Source: Dyadobacter sp. CY261
GTDB lineage: Bacteria; Bacteroidota; Bacteroidia; Cytophagales; Spirosomataceae
NCBI RefSeq assembly: GCF_021440085.1
Contig: NZ_JAKCPW010000003.1
Location: forward strand, 62,001 to 126,000
DNA length: 64,000 bases
Direction of reading: 5' to 3'
Part shown: one piece after another, positions 53,731 to 62,394 of the stretch
Layout: each line of letters opens with the position of its first letter
Position numbering within the stretch: position 1 is the first letter of the stretch
Translations under genes and position numbers: made by a program
The notes under the pieces: generated by a model
Seen by the model: only the letters and a program-made list of their open reading frames with translations
Told to the model about the DNA's origin: nothing
Databases searched by the model: none

Positions 53731-55158
53731 TCAACATTCGCTCAGACTGATCGGGATGTTAACGGCAAGCCCGCCCTCGGAAGTTTCCTTGTACCGGTTG
53801 TTCATGTCCAATGCAGTTTGCCACATTGTTTTGACTACATTATCGAGCGAAACTTTGGCATTGTCAGGGTTACTCTGCAAAGCGAGTTGAGAAGCAGTAA
53901 TAGCTTTGATCGCCCCCATTGTGTTACGTTCTATGCAGGGGATTTGTACCAAACCCGCTACCGGGTCGCAAGTCAGTCCGAGGTGATGCTCCATCGCGAT
54001 CTCAGCAGCCATCAGGCATTGCTCCACGCTTCCGCCCGAAACTTGCGCCAAGCCAGCCGCCGCCATGGCCGACGACACCCCGATTTCCGCCTGACAACCG
54101 CCCATCGCGGCCGAAATTGTCGCACCTTTTTTAAATATACTTCCTATCTCGCCCGCAGTGAGCAGGAATCTGATGATATCCTCTTCCGTCCCACCGCAGA
54201 AGACCACATGAAACTGCAATACTGCTGGGATAACACCTGCTGCACCATTGGTAGGCGCAGTAACTACACGGCTATAAGAAGCGTTCTGCTCATTTACAGC
54301 CAATGCAAAGCAACTGACCCAGTCGAGGGTGTAATTAAATCCTGAGCCGCTTGTACGGATCAGTTCGACCCATTCGTCACAGCCTGCACAGGTATGTCCT
54401 TTTAGAAGTCTTTGATTCAATGCGGCCGCCCTTCTCTGCACATTCAGCCCACCGGGCAGCACACCTTTGTTCTGGCAACCCAGGAAAATACTGTCCTGCA
54501 TCACACGCCAGATATTCAGCAAATCTTTCCTGATCGCCTCGTCATTTTTCCAAATCCGTTCATTATCCATCACAATCTCCCAGATGTCCTTTCCGGTAAC
54601 GCGGTGCCATTCGAGCAAATCCGACGCATGGTCGATAGGGCAAGGAATATCGCTCGATAATGCGCCTGCTGCCTCCTCCCGACCTTCCTGTATCACAAAA
54701 CCACCGCCGATCGAGTAGTAAGTTTCTTCCAGCACTTCACCACCCAAACAAACCGCTGTAAATGTCAGGCCATTCGGATGGAAAGGAAGCGATTCCGTTT
54801 TATGAAAAACCACATCCGTTTTAGGATTGAATCTGATTTGCATTTCGCCATGCAGGTGGATCGTCTCACTTGCTGCAATATCGGCCAAAATGCGGTCCAT
54901 AGAGCTTGTCTCGATCGTGACAGGGTCGTAACCGCTCAAACCAAGAATTACTGCGATATCAGTGCCGTGCCCTCTACCCGTTTTTGCCAGGGAACCGTAA
55001 AGTTTTACTGTCACATTGTTCACGCTGCCCAGCAATCCTCGTTCCTTCACAACACCCAAAAACTGCTGTGCAGCCCGCCACGGGCCAAGCGTATGTGAAC
55101 TGGACGGGCCAATGCCGATCTTAAAAATGTCAAAAACTGAAATGCGTTCTGTTGTCAT
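53731..55158 (-). CDS. sdaA: L-serine ammonia-lyase (iron-sulfur type)
   Basis: A 475-residue single-chain L-serine dehydratase that turns serine into pyruvate and ammonia. The beta domain comes first ([28 protein letters not shown]), then the alpha domain with cluster-binding Cys in [20 protein letters not shown] and [17 protein letters not shown] near residues 385-430, and CAGCDEW in between. The ATG at 55158 is chosen; an upstream GTG at 55182 overlaps the stop of a small gene. It converges on mgtE with a three-base gap. Confidence 0.94.
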   Translation of the reverse strand: MTTERISVFDIFKIGIGPSSSHTLGPWRAAQQFLGVVKERGLLGSVNNVTVKLYGSLAKTGRGHGTDIAVILGLSGYDPVTIETSSMDRILADIAASETIHLHGEMQIRFNPKTDVVFHKTESLPFHPNGLTFTAVCLGGEVLEETYYSIGGGFVIQEGREEAAGALSSDIPCPIDHASDLLEWHRVTGKDIWEIVMDNERIWKNDEAIRKDLLNIWRVMQDSIFLGCQNKGVLPGGLNVQRRAAALNQRLLKGHTCAGCDEWVELIRTSGSGFNYTLDWVSCFALAVNEQNASYSRVVTAPTNGAAGVIPAVLQFHVVFCGGTEEDIIRFLLTAGEIGSIFKKGATISAAMGGCQAEIGVSSAMAAAGLAQVSGGSVEQCLMAAEIAMEHHLGLTCDPVAGLVQIPCIERNTMGAIKAITASQLALQSNPDNAKVSLDNVVKTMWQTALDMNNRYKETSEGGLAVNIPISLSEC

Positions 55159-55181
55159 GAAATGGTGGTACCTGAAAAGCA

Positions 55182-55361
55182 CTACTTGCTAATCTGCCGA
55201 TCGCGCAGCTCGGGTGGTAGTGGCACGTTTTTAAGCATTTCTCTCGCTTTCGCCGTTTTCTTGGGAAACATATCAATGCCCTCGTATTTGTCCAGTTCCG
55301 GATCATAAGTACCCTCGCTTGTCCTGGACGTTCCCATTTCAGTCAATATGCGTTTTACCAT
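55182..55361 (-). CDS. Small hypothetical protein upstream of L-serine ammonia-lyase
   Basis: A 59-residue open frame starting at the ATG at 55361 and ending at the TAG at 55182-55184, 23 bases before the sdaA start. The translation is soluble, charged and Pro-rich near the end: [20 protein letters not shown] in the middle, then [18 protein letters not shown]. Codon use resembles the neighbours and no hydrophobic segment is present. I do not recognise a family. Close spacing and strand suggest co-transcription with sdaA. It could be a true small gene or the conserved end of a larger decayed one, since the stretch upstream looks degraded. Confidence 0.5.
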   Translation of the reverse strand: MVKRILTEMGTSRTSEGTYDPELDKYEGIDMFPKKTAKAREMLKNVPLPPELRDRQISK

Positions 55362-55380
55362 GTCTGTGATTTCATAGTTT

Positions 55381-55811
55381 TTATGACAATTTTGATATAA
55401 GAAATGCCGTGTAATTTACATCTTTTTTGAAAGGACACCATTCTCCACACCAATATCCCCACACTTTATACTTGTTGCTGATCTTATCGTAGTTGTTACT
55501 AATGATGATTCTATACAATCTTGTCCTGGAAATTGTACTACCAGTGAGAAATACAGAAACGCCAGGGTTCGGCGATAAAAACTTCAACGTAATTTAATTA
55601 CGGTAGAAAGCACCATTCCCATGTTCCCATTGTCGGTTACAACTAAATCATCGATTTCGTCATCATTCCCGTTCCAATCACCGAAAGCCAGATTAAACAG
55701 ATCGCCTTGTATCAATTGAAATTTGACCATTTTTGCGACTTTCCCAAGTTTCCCCTCGCTTACAAATAAGTAAACATTACCGGGAAAGGAGTATTTAAAA
55801 CCTACGGCATT
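55381..55811 (-). pseudogene. Decayed gene remnant with FG-GAP/VCBS-like sequence
   Basis: Two adjoining open stretches on the minus strand read as protein but lack a normal gene structure. The first (55811-55584) has no ATG at its head and encodes FGDWNGNDDEIDDLVVTDNG, a pattern like FG-GAP or VCBS repeats, then stops at TGA (55584-55586). The second (55587-55381, frame shifted by one) continues with SPNPGVSVFLTGSTISRTRL and ends at TAA. A single-base shift at about 55586 would join them. I read this as a truncated, frameshifted remnant. Base composition is more AT-rich than the neighbours. An alternative is two small coupled genes, the first from the ATG at 55730. Confidence 0.4.
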
Positions 55812-55848
55812 TCACAAGTAATTCAGGCTATCTTAGCAGATTACCACG

Positions 55849-55856
55849 TACTTTTG
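55849..55856 (+). promoter_or_regulatory. -7 promoter box of dtd
   Basis: TACTTTTG matches TAnnTTTG and lies 32 bases before the ATG at 55889. Confidence 0.5.
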
Positions 55857-55888
55857 TCCCCTTTCAAGAATCAATACACATTACCAAC

Positions 55889-56341
55889 ATGATTGCAGTA
55901 ATACAGCGCGTCAGCAGCGCTTCGGTGACCATTGAAGGACAAGTAAAAGGAGAAATCAAAGCGGGATTTATGGTGCTGCTGGGCATTACACATCTGGACA
56001 CACAAGAAGACATTGAGTGGCTAGGCAAAAAGATCGTCGGCCTCAGAGTGTTCAACGATGAAGAAGGCAAAATGAACCTGGACCTCAAAACCGTCAACGG
56101 CGATATTTTGCTCATCAGCCAGTTCACATTACATGCAAGCACAAAGAAAGGCAACCGTCCCTCATTTATCGAAGCCGCGAAACCAGATGTTGCGATACCG
56201 CTTTACGAAAAGATGATTAGCTTCCTGAGTATCGAGCTGGGAAATCCCATTCAGACCGGCGAATTCGGCGCAGATATGAAAGTCGCGCTACTCAATGATG
56301 GCCCCGTAACAATTGTAATTGATTCCAAAAACAGGGTTTAA
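55889..56341 (+). CDS. dtd: D-aminoacyl-tRNA deacylase
   Basis: A 150-residue Dtd that frees tRNA wrongly charged with D-amino acids or glycine. The two family motifs are [10 protein letters not shown] near residue 76 and [11 protein letters not shown] near 136 (the GP motif). Length is standard. It has its own -7 box and lies 110 bases before the MazG-like gene. Confidence 0.95.
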   Translation: MIAVIQRVSSASVTIEGQVKGEIKAGFMVLLGITHLDTQEDIEWLGKKIVGLRVFNDEEGKMNLDLKTVNGDILLISQFTLHASTKKGNRPSFIEAAKPDVAIPLYEKMISFLSIELGNPIQTGEFGADMKVALLNDGPVTIVIDSKNRV

Positions 56342-56401
56342 TAAAAGATACGCCTCCCACCTAGGCAATACATCCACTTACTCCCATTGCACACCGAATC
56401 T

Positions 56402-56450
56402 CCATTCATCCCATCACCCATTCGCTCATTCATCATTCACTCATTCAACA
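56402..56450 (+). repeat. Imperfect CATTCA-type short tandem repeats
   Basis: The 49 bases before the MazG-like gene consist of six or so imperfect 6-9 base units with core CATTCA or CATCA (for example CCATTCAT, CTCATTCAT, CTCATTCA). They are strongly C/T/A-biased with almost no G on the plus strand. They lie in the leader of the MazG-like gene. Confidence 0.6.
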
Positions 56451-56451
56451 T

Positions 56452-56778
56452 ATGTCTATCCAGGAAGCACAAGACCAGGTCGATCAATGGATCAAAACTT
56501 ATGGCGTAAGGTACTTTTCCGAGCTGACCAATATGACCATTCTCACTGAGGAGGTAGGCGAACTGGCCCGCATTATGGCGCGTACCTACGGCGATCAATC
56601 ATTCAAAAAGTCGGATCTGGGAAAAGACCTCGGTGATGAAATGGCCGATGTGCTATGGGTATTGATATGCCTTGCCAATCAGACCGGTATCAACCTTACC
56701 GAAGCCTTTGAGAAGAATCTGGCCAAGAAGACGGAACGCGACAAGGACCGTCACAAACAGAACACAAAGCTGCAATAA
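56452..56778 (+). CDS. MazG-like nucleotide pyrophosphohydrolase
   Basis: A 108-residue single-domain MazG-type enzyme that cleaves nucleoside triphosphates or related nucleotides to monophosphates. The metal-binding motif is split as expected: ILTEEVGELARIMAR near residue 30 and KDLGDEMADVLWVLICLAN near 62, giving the EEVGE and DEMAD acidic set. It is about the size of house-cleaning MazG-like proteins. The leader contains short tandem repeats, and a strong terminator follows. Confidence 0.9.
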   Translation: MSIQEAQDQVDQWIKTYGVRYFSELTNMTILTEEVGELARIMARTYGDQSFKKSDLGKDLGDEMADVLWVLICLANQTGINLTEAFEKNLAKKTERDKDRHKQNTKLQ

Positions 56779-56790
56779 ACCACATACAAA

Positions 56791-56822
56791 CAGAACAGGC
56801 CCGAATTTCCGGGCCTGTTCTG
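56791..56822. terminator. Terminator between the MazG-like gene and odhB
   Basis: A perfect 13-bp inverted repeat (CAGAACAGGCCCG, loop AATTTC, CGGGCCTGTTCTG) followed by TTATTTATTTT on the plus strand. It can serve both convergent genes. Confidence 0.87.
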
Positions 56823-56847
56823 TTATTTATTTTCCGAGATGATAATC

Positions 56848-58440
56848 TTAAATATCCAGTAGCAAACGGGTCGGATCTTCGAGCAACTGCTTCACCCGAA
56901 CCAGGAAGCTTACCGAATCCTTTCCGTCGATCGTACGGTGATCGTACGATAATGCTACGTACATAATCGGACGAACGACGATCTGGCCATCAATTACTAC
57001 CGCGCGCTCAACGATATTGTGCATACCGAGAATCGCCGATTGCGGCGCGTTAATGATTGGTGTCGAAAGCATTGATCCAAAGATACCACCATTAGTAATC
57101 GTGAATGTACCACCCGACATTTCGTCCAGACCAAGCTTACCGTCACGCGCACGAACTGCCAGACGAATAATCTCCTTCTCGACTCCCGCAAATGAGAGGT
57201 TTTCGGCATTGCGGATTACCGGCACCACCAGTCCGCGAGGGGTTGATACTGCCACCGAAATGTCGGCGAAGTCGTTGTAAACCAATTCCTCTCCATCGAT
57301 ATAGGCATTGACAACCGGGAAGTCTTTCAACGCAACCGTTACGGCCTTCACAAAGAAGGACATGAAACCAAGTCCCACTTCGTGTTTTTCTTTGAATTTA
57401 TCCTTGAATTTCGCGCGCAGATCCATGATCGGCTTCATGTCCACTTCGTTGAAAGTGGTAAGCATTGCCGTTTCATTCTTCACCGCAACCAAACGGCGAG
57501 CGATGGTTTTGCGCAGCGACGTCATTTTCTCACGACGCGAACCGCGTGCGCCAGCAGGTGCAGCCGCAGGAGCTGATGCTGAGGCAGGTTTGGCAGCTGG
57601 TGCCGCAGCCGATTGCGCCGGAGTGGAGGCTTTTTCCGCCTTCAATGCATCGTCTTTCATGATTTTGCCTCCCGAGCCGGAACCGTTCACATCTTTTGGA
57701 TCGATTCCTTTTTCAGCCAGGATTTTCGCAGCAACTGGTGATGCATGCTTCTCGCTGTAAGCTTTATCAGTCGACGCCGCAGGAGCGCCAGCTTCCGGAG
57801 TAGCGGGAGCAGCAGCCGGAGCACTGTCAGTTTGTGCAATAGTGCAAATCACCGCACCTATCGACAAAGTCTCACCTTCTTTTCCAACAATTTTCAAAAT
57901 ACCCGCAGCTTCGGCCGGCAGTTCGAAAGTAGCTTTGTCTGACTCCAATTCGCAGAGAATCTCATCCACAGCCACATAATCTCCGTCCTTTTTGCTCCAC
58001 GAAGCGATTGTTACCTCGCTGATAGACTCTCCTACCGCCGGAACTTTCATTTCGTAAACCTGACCAGTTACCGCAGCGGACACTGGGGCTGATGCCACAG
58101 CCGGGGCTTCTGTTTTCGCAGGCTCAGCCGGAGCTGCCTGAGGTGCAGGAGCAGGTGCAGCCGCTTCCGCTTTTGGAGCTGTTTCTTTGGGAGCAGCGCC
58201 ATTGGCAGCTTCTATGGTAGCGATCAGGTCACCGATATTAAGGGTATCACCTTCCTGCGCTTTAATATGCAATATACCTTCTGCTTCCGCCGTCAGTTCA
58301 AATGTCGCTTTGTCAGAATCCAGCCCGCAGATCACCTCGTCCATCTTCACGAAATCGCCATCATTTTTGAACCAGTTTCCTATCGTAACCTCGGTGATTG
58401 ACTCGCCAACGGGCGGTACTTTTATCTCAATTTCAGCCAT
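56848..58440 (-). CDS. odhB: Dihydrolipoyllysine-residue succinyltransferase, E2 of 2-oxoglutarate dehydrogenase
   Basis: A 530-residue E2 subunit that passes succinyl groups to coenzyme A in the TCA cycle. It carries two lipoyl domains, with attachment Lys44 in [11 protein letters not shown] and a second in [11 protein letters not shown] near 171, joined by Ala/Pro-rich linkers (about 80-125 and 205-230). Then come an E3-binding domain ([15 protein letters not shown], near 237) and the catalytic domain ending with [15 protein letters not shown] near 501. Most OdhB/SucB proteins have one lipoyl domain and about 400-420 residues, so the doubled domain is notable though known in Bacteroidota. 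It follows odhA with a 48-base gap. Confidence 0.94.
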   Translation of the reverse strand: MAEIEIKVPPVGESITEVTIGNWFKNDGDFVKMDEVICGLDSDKATFELTAEAEGILHIKAQEGDTLNIGDLIATIEAANGAAPKETAPKAEAAAPAPAPQAAPAEPAKTEAPAVASAPVSAAVTGQVYEMKVPAVGESISEVTIASWSKKDGDYVAVDEILCELESDKATFELPAEAAGILKIVGKEGETLSIGAVICTIAQTDSAPAAAPATPEAGAPAASTDKAYSEKHASPVAAKILAEKGIDPKDVNGSGSGGKIMKDDALKAEKASTPAQSAAAPAAKPASASAPAAAPAGARGSRREKMTSLRKTIARRLVAVKNETAMLTTFNEVDMKPIMDLRAKFKDKFKEKHEVGLGFMSFFVKAVTVALKDFPVVNAYIDGEELVYNDFADISVAVSTPRGLVVPVIRNAENLSFAGVEKEIIRLAVRARDGKLGLDEMSGGTFTITNGGIFGSMLSTPIINAPQSAILGMHNIVERAVVIDGQIVVRPIMYVALSYDHRTIDGKDSVSFLVRVKQLLEDPTRLLLDI

Positions 58441-58488
58441 ATTATGTGCAATCTTGTTATCGAATTAAGTCAAAAATTATAGGAATAA

Positions 58489-61251
58489 TCACTCAAAAGC
58501 CCTGTTAATGATTTCTGCCTGTTCCTTCGCATGAATTTTCGCGAAGCCTGTCGAAGGCGAAGCACTTGGCTGCCGTGCGATCACTTGAAGCGGTTTTACG
58601 CCTTTATACATGCGTAGCATAAACGTCCATCCACCCATATTGAAAGGTTCTTCCTGCACCCAGTACACACTTGCATTTTCGTACTGGCTCAGGTGCGCAT
58701 CAATCTGCGATTGCGGGAACGGATGCATTTGTTCCAGACGGATAATTGCCACGTCGTCGCGTTTATCGGCCTGTTGTTTTTCATACAATTCATAGTACAG
58801 TTTGCCGGTACACAACAACACTTTTTTCACCTTCTTAGGGTCCGCATAAGTATCGCCGATTGTTTCCTGAAACGACCCGTTTACGAGGTTATCCAACGGA
58901 GAAACGCAAAGCGGGTGACGCAGCATCGATTTTGGCGACATGACGATCAATGGCTTTCTGAATGGAAACTTCAACTGGCGACGCAGCAAGTGGAAGAAGT
59001 TGGCCGGAGTGGTTACGTTCGCAACAATAATGTTATAATTAGCCGAAAGCTGTAAATAGCGTTCCGGACGGGCATTCGAATGTTCTGGCCCCTGGCCTTC
59101 GTAGCCGTGTGGCAACAACATTACCAGTCCTGTCCAACGGTCCCATTTCGTTTCACTGGAAGTGACAAACTGGTCGATCGTGACCTGCGCACCGTTGGCA
59201 AAGTCACCAAACTGTGCTTCCCAGATCACCAAAGCATTCGGGTTAGCCATTGAGTAACCGAATTCGAAACCTAACACCCCGTACTCCGAAAGCAATGAGT
59301 TGTAGATCATGAATGGCCCCTGGCCTTCCTGAATATGCTGCAAGCTATTGTAAGGTGCGTTCGTTTCTACATCGCGCAAAACTGCGTGACGATGCGAAAA
59401 AGTACCGCGCTGTACGTCCTGGCCGCTCAAACGAACGATGTTACCTTCTGCAAGGATCGAACCGTAAGCCAGCAATTCGGCTGTAGCCCAGTTTACTTCT
59501 TTTTTATCGAAGATCATCTGCTCACGGTCTTTGAGCAGCTTGTCGATCTGTTTCAGTCTATTAAAATTCTCAGGAGTCTTGATCAGCGCGTTACCAATTT
59601 TTTCAAGAGCCTCCAATGGTACACCGGTTTCAGGCGATTTCTCAAAATCCTCCGGTTTTGATTTACGCAAGCTGTGCCATTCCTGTTCGAGCTTCGGCAA
59701 TGTGTAAGGCAATGCTTTCTGCTTGACCATATCAAGGCGTTCTTGCAGTAATTGCTTGAACTCCTTGTCCATGCTAGCCGCAAGTTGCGCATCCACATCG
59801 CCACGTTCTGCCAGCGTTTTCTGGTAGATCTCGCGCGGGTTCTGGTGGTTATCGATCGATTTGTAAAGGACCGGCTGGGTAAATTTCGGTTCGTCCGCCT
59901 CATTGTGTCCATGACGGCGGTAGCAAACCATATCAATAAAAATGTCTTTGTTGAACTTCTGACGGTATTCCACCGCAAGGCGCATACAAAATACTACTGC
60001 CTCCGGATCGTCGCCATTCACGTGCAACACAGGCGCGTCCACGATTTTGGCAATATCCGTACAGTAAATGGCCGAACGCGCATCAATGAAGTCGGTCGTG
60101 AAACCTACCTGATTGTTGATCACAAAATGGATGGTTCCTCCGGTATAGTAGCCATTCAAGGCCGACATTTGGGTTACTTCATAAACGATACCCTGACCAG
60201 CCACTGCGGCGTCACCGTGGATCAGCACAGGCAGCACGCGGTCGTAGTCGCTGTCGTACATCCCATCGGCGCGAGCGCGTACGTAACCTTCTACTACCGG
60301 GTTCACCGCTTCGAGGTGCGAAGGGTTCGGGGCAAGTTTCAAGTGCACCTTGTTGCCGTCTTTGGTAGTGATCTGGCTAGCAAAACCCATGTGGTATTTC
60401 ACATCACCATCACCCCAAACCTGATCTGGCAGGTTACCTTCGAACTCATTGAAAATTTGTCCGTAGGTTTTCTGCATGACATTTGCGAGCACGTTCAGAC
60501 GACCGCGGTGCGCCATACCGATCATCACTTCCACTACACCCATTTCGGCGGCTTTGTTTATCATCGCATCTAGCGCAGGGATAGTCGTTTCACCACCTTC
60601 GAGCGAGAAGCGCTTCTGACCGAGGTACTTCGTATGCAGGAAGTTTTCAAAAACAACCGCCTCGTTCAGTTTGGAAAGAATGTGCTTTTTCTCATCGATC
60701 GAGAACGACATGGTCAATGCCTCTTTCTCGATTTTCTTGCGCAGCCAGCTTTTCTGATCGCGGTCACGGATGTAGAGATATTCGAAACCAATATTGCTTG
60801 CATAGATCTTTTGCAATGCATCCACGATCTCACGCAAGGTGGCCGGACGTTCAAAGACCTCAACACCAGCTTCAAAAACGGTATCGAGGTCTTCGGGTCC
60901 CAGATTAAAATCAGCAATGTCCAATTGCGGGCGACGGTCTTTCCTTTTCTGGATCGGGTTGGTTGTCGCCAAAAGATGGCCCCTCGACCTGTAACCACGG
61001 ATCAAATGCACCACTTCCATTTCCTTGCGGACACGGGCCGGGTCCGTTTTACTGGCAACTGAGGCTTCCTTACCATTCACTGCGCCATTAACATGGCCAT
61101 TTCCGGTAATGGGATATTTTTGGAAAAAATCATAACCTTCAAAAAACTTCTGCCAGCCTTCATCCACGGAAGCTGCATCTTGCTTATAAGAATTGTACAA
61201 TTCTTCAATATAAGCGGCGTCGGAATTTGCTATATAAGTGTATTTATCCAT
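58489..61251 (-). CDS. odhA: 2-oxoglutarate dehydrogenase E1 component
   Basis: A 920-residue thiamine-diphosphate enzyme that decarboxylates 2-oxoglutarate. Blocks include the N-terminal E2-binding segment (NSDAAYIEELYNSYKQD), GMAHRGRLNVLANVM near 250, the ThDP/magnesium region LIHGDAAVAGQGIVYE near 347, and FSHRHAVLRD with IYNSLLSEYGVLGFEFGYSMANP near 625-670. The ATG at 61251 is preferred to a GTG just before it. A perfect -7 box (61280-61287) lies upstream. odhB follows. Confidence 0.96.
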   Translation of the reverse strand: MDKYTYIANSDAAYIEELYNSYKQDAASVDEGWQKFFEGYDFFQKYPITGNGHVNGAVNGKEASVASKTDPARVRKEMEVVHLIRGYRSRGHLLATTNPIQKRKDRRPQLDIADFNLGPEDLDTVFEAGVEVFERPATLREIVDALQKIYASNIGFEYLYIRDRDQKSWLRKKIEKEALTMSFSIDEKKHILSKLNEAVVFENFLHTKYLGQKRFSLEGGETTIPALDAMINKAAEMGVVEVMIGMAHRGRLNVLANVMQKTYGQIFNEFEGNLPDQVWGDGDVKYHMGFASQITTKDGNKVHLKLAPNPSHLEAVNPVVEGYVRARADGMYDSDYDRVLPVLIHGDAAVAGQGIVYEVTQMSALNGYYTGGTIHFVINNQVGFTTDFIDARSAIYCTDIAKIVDAPVLHVNGDDPEAVVFCMRLAVEYRQKFNKDIFIDMVCYRRHGHNEADEPKFTQPVLYKSIDNHQNPREIYQKTLAERGDVDAQLAASMDKEFKQLLQERLDMVKQKALPYTLPKLEQEWHSLRKSKPEDFEKSPETGVPLEALEKIGNALIKTPENFNRLKQIDKLLKDREQMIFDKKEVNWATAELLAYGSILAEGNIVRLSGQDVQRGTFSHRHAVLRDVETNAPYNSLQHIQEGQGPFMIYNSLLSEYGVLGFEFGYSMANPNALVIWEAQFGDFANGAQVTIDQFVTSSETKWDRWTGLVMLLPHGYEGQGPEHSNARPERYLQLSANYNIIVANVTTPANFFHLLRRQLKFPFRKPLIVMSPKSMLRHPLCVSPLDNLVNGSFQETIGDTYADPKKVKKVLLCTGKLYYELYEKQQADKRDDVAIIRLEQMHPFPQSQIDAHLSQYENASVYWVQEEPFNMGGWTFMLRMYKGVKPLQVIARQPSASPSTGFAKIHAKEQAEIINRAFE

Positions 61252-61279
61252 CACAAAAGTGAGTATTTCATTTATGGCA

Positions 61280-61287
61280 CAAAGGTA
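61280..61287 (-). promoter_or_regulatory. -7 promoter box of odhA-odhB
   Basis: TACCTTTG on the minus strand matches TAnnTTTG and lies 28 bases before the odhA start. Confidence 0.55.
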
Positions 61288-61364
61288 CGAGACTTATGTA
61301 AAGATTACGAATAAAAATATCCTTTTAACTCAACCAAAAACACGATTTGGAATGGTTCTTGACA

Positions 61365-62294
61365 TCAAAATTTCTGGAACCCTTTCGGATTGGGAACAAA
61401 TTTGAGCATGAGCTCGTGAATCCCTTTGGGACCTGAGTATTGGGCATAAATCTGCTCAGCCTGCCTTGTGCTGTAAAAATAACCGAGCCTGACATTCCTT
61501 CCCACCTGAGCCTCAGCAGTTAACTGCAAGTAACTTACTTTCGCAGAAGCGGTATTATACCCGCCGCCCACACGGTAAGACGCTCCTAGCCCTACTCTTT
61601 CTCTAAACCAAAACCGGGAACCAATATCAAACCTGAGATCGTGGTCTTTTTCTTGTATAAACAAAACGTGCGGCAACATCATTACATCCTCACTCAAATC
61701 GTGGCTTCCGCCTGCCATAATGTACAACGGCCGACGGTACAGCGTACCTAAGGCCTGATCACCAAATTTTTGTGAAAGCAGTTCGGGTTTTGAGACACCC
61801 ACATACCATTGTTCGGACCGCAGCCAGGCACCTAGTCCAAAGCTGCCCAGTGCGCGGTTGTTGCTGATCAGCGTTCCGTCGGAAACTGGTAAAACATTGA
61901 TGCCACCCTGCGCACCCAAACCCAATTTCCAGGTATCTGAAAGCCCGAGATGGAATGCAAATGACCCGACAAAACCAGTGGTAGTGAAATAGCTCGTCTG
62001 GTCATTCAACGCCTGGAAACCGATGCCTACTTTGCCATTTGCAACCGTACCGTCGGCTGCGAAGGTCTGGCTTGTAGGTGAATTCTGGATATTGAACCAC
62101 TTTCGACGGAAGATAGCCGTCATATTGAAGTCCTCGCGCACGCCGGTGAAGCCCGGGTTGATAGACATCGGATTTTGCACATATTGCTCGTAGAGCACCT
62201 CGCGCTGCGCCCACGCAATGTCCTGCGAGCCGAGTAGAAATGCACCGGCAACGATTATCCTGGTTATAAAGTAACGTGTGCTCTTCAAAAACAT
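61365..62294 (-). CDS. PorP/SprF family outer-membrane protein
   Basis: A 309-residue outer-membrane protein with signal peptide (to about residue 29, ending IAWAQ). The family start is clear: LYEQYVQNPMSINPGFTGVREDFNMTAIFRRKW, then FAADGTVANGKVGIGFQALND, with a barrel to the C-terminus. PorP/SprF proteins belong to or attach to the type IX secretion and gliding apparatus; many genomes have several paralogues that anchor particular secreted proteins. The ATG at 62294 is preferred to a GTG two codons earlier. It lies 100 bases after the large barrel gene on the same strand. Confidence 0.9.
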   Translation of the reverse strand: MFLKSTRYFITRIIVAGAFLLGSQDIAWAQREVLYEQYVQNPMSINPGFTGVREDFNMTAIFRRKWFNIQNSPTSQTFAADGTVANGKVGIGFQALNDQTSYFTTTGFVGSFAFHLGLSDTWKLGLGAQGGINVLPVSDGTLISNNRALGSFGLGAWLRSEQWYVGVSKPELLSQKFGDQALGTLYRRPLYIMAGGSHDLSEDVMMLPHVLFIQEKDHDLRFDIGSRFWFRERVGLGASYRVGGGYNTASAKVSYLQLTAEAQVGRNVRLGYFYSTRQAEQIYAQYSGPKGIHELMLKFVPNPKGFQKF

Positions 62295-62394
62295 AGGCAC
62301 CGGATTTGGGTTATTGAAAACAAAAATGGCAGGAGAGTCAATCTCTTGCCATCTTTATAACTCTTGAATAATGCTTTTTTACTGCCTGATCCGA

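Noticed and set aside
56402..56450. CRISPR array
   Set aside because: The units are 6-9 bases, imperfect and without spacers; no cas genes are present.
59752..60573. A 273-residue open frame antisense to odhA
   Set aside because: It lies inside the conserved odhA gene and its translation shows no family pattern.
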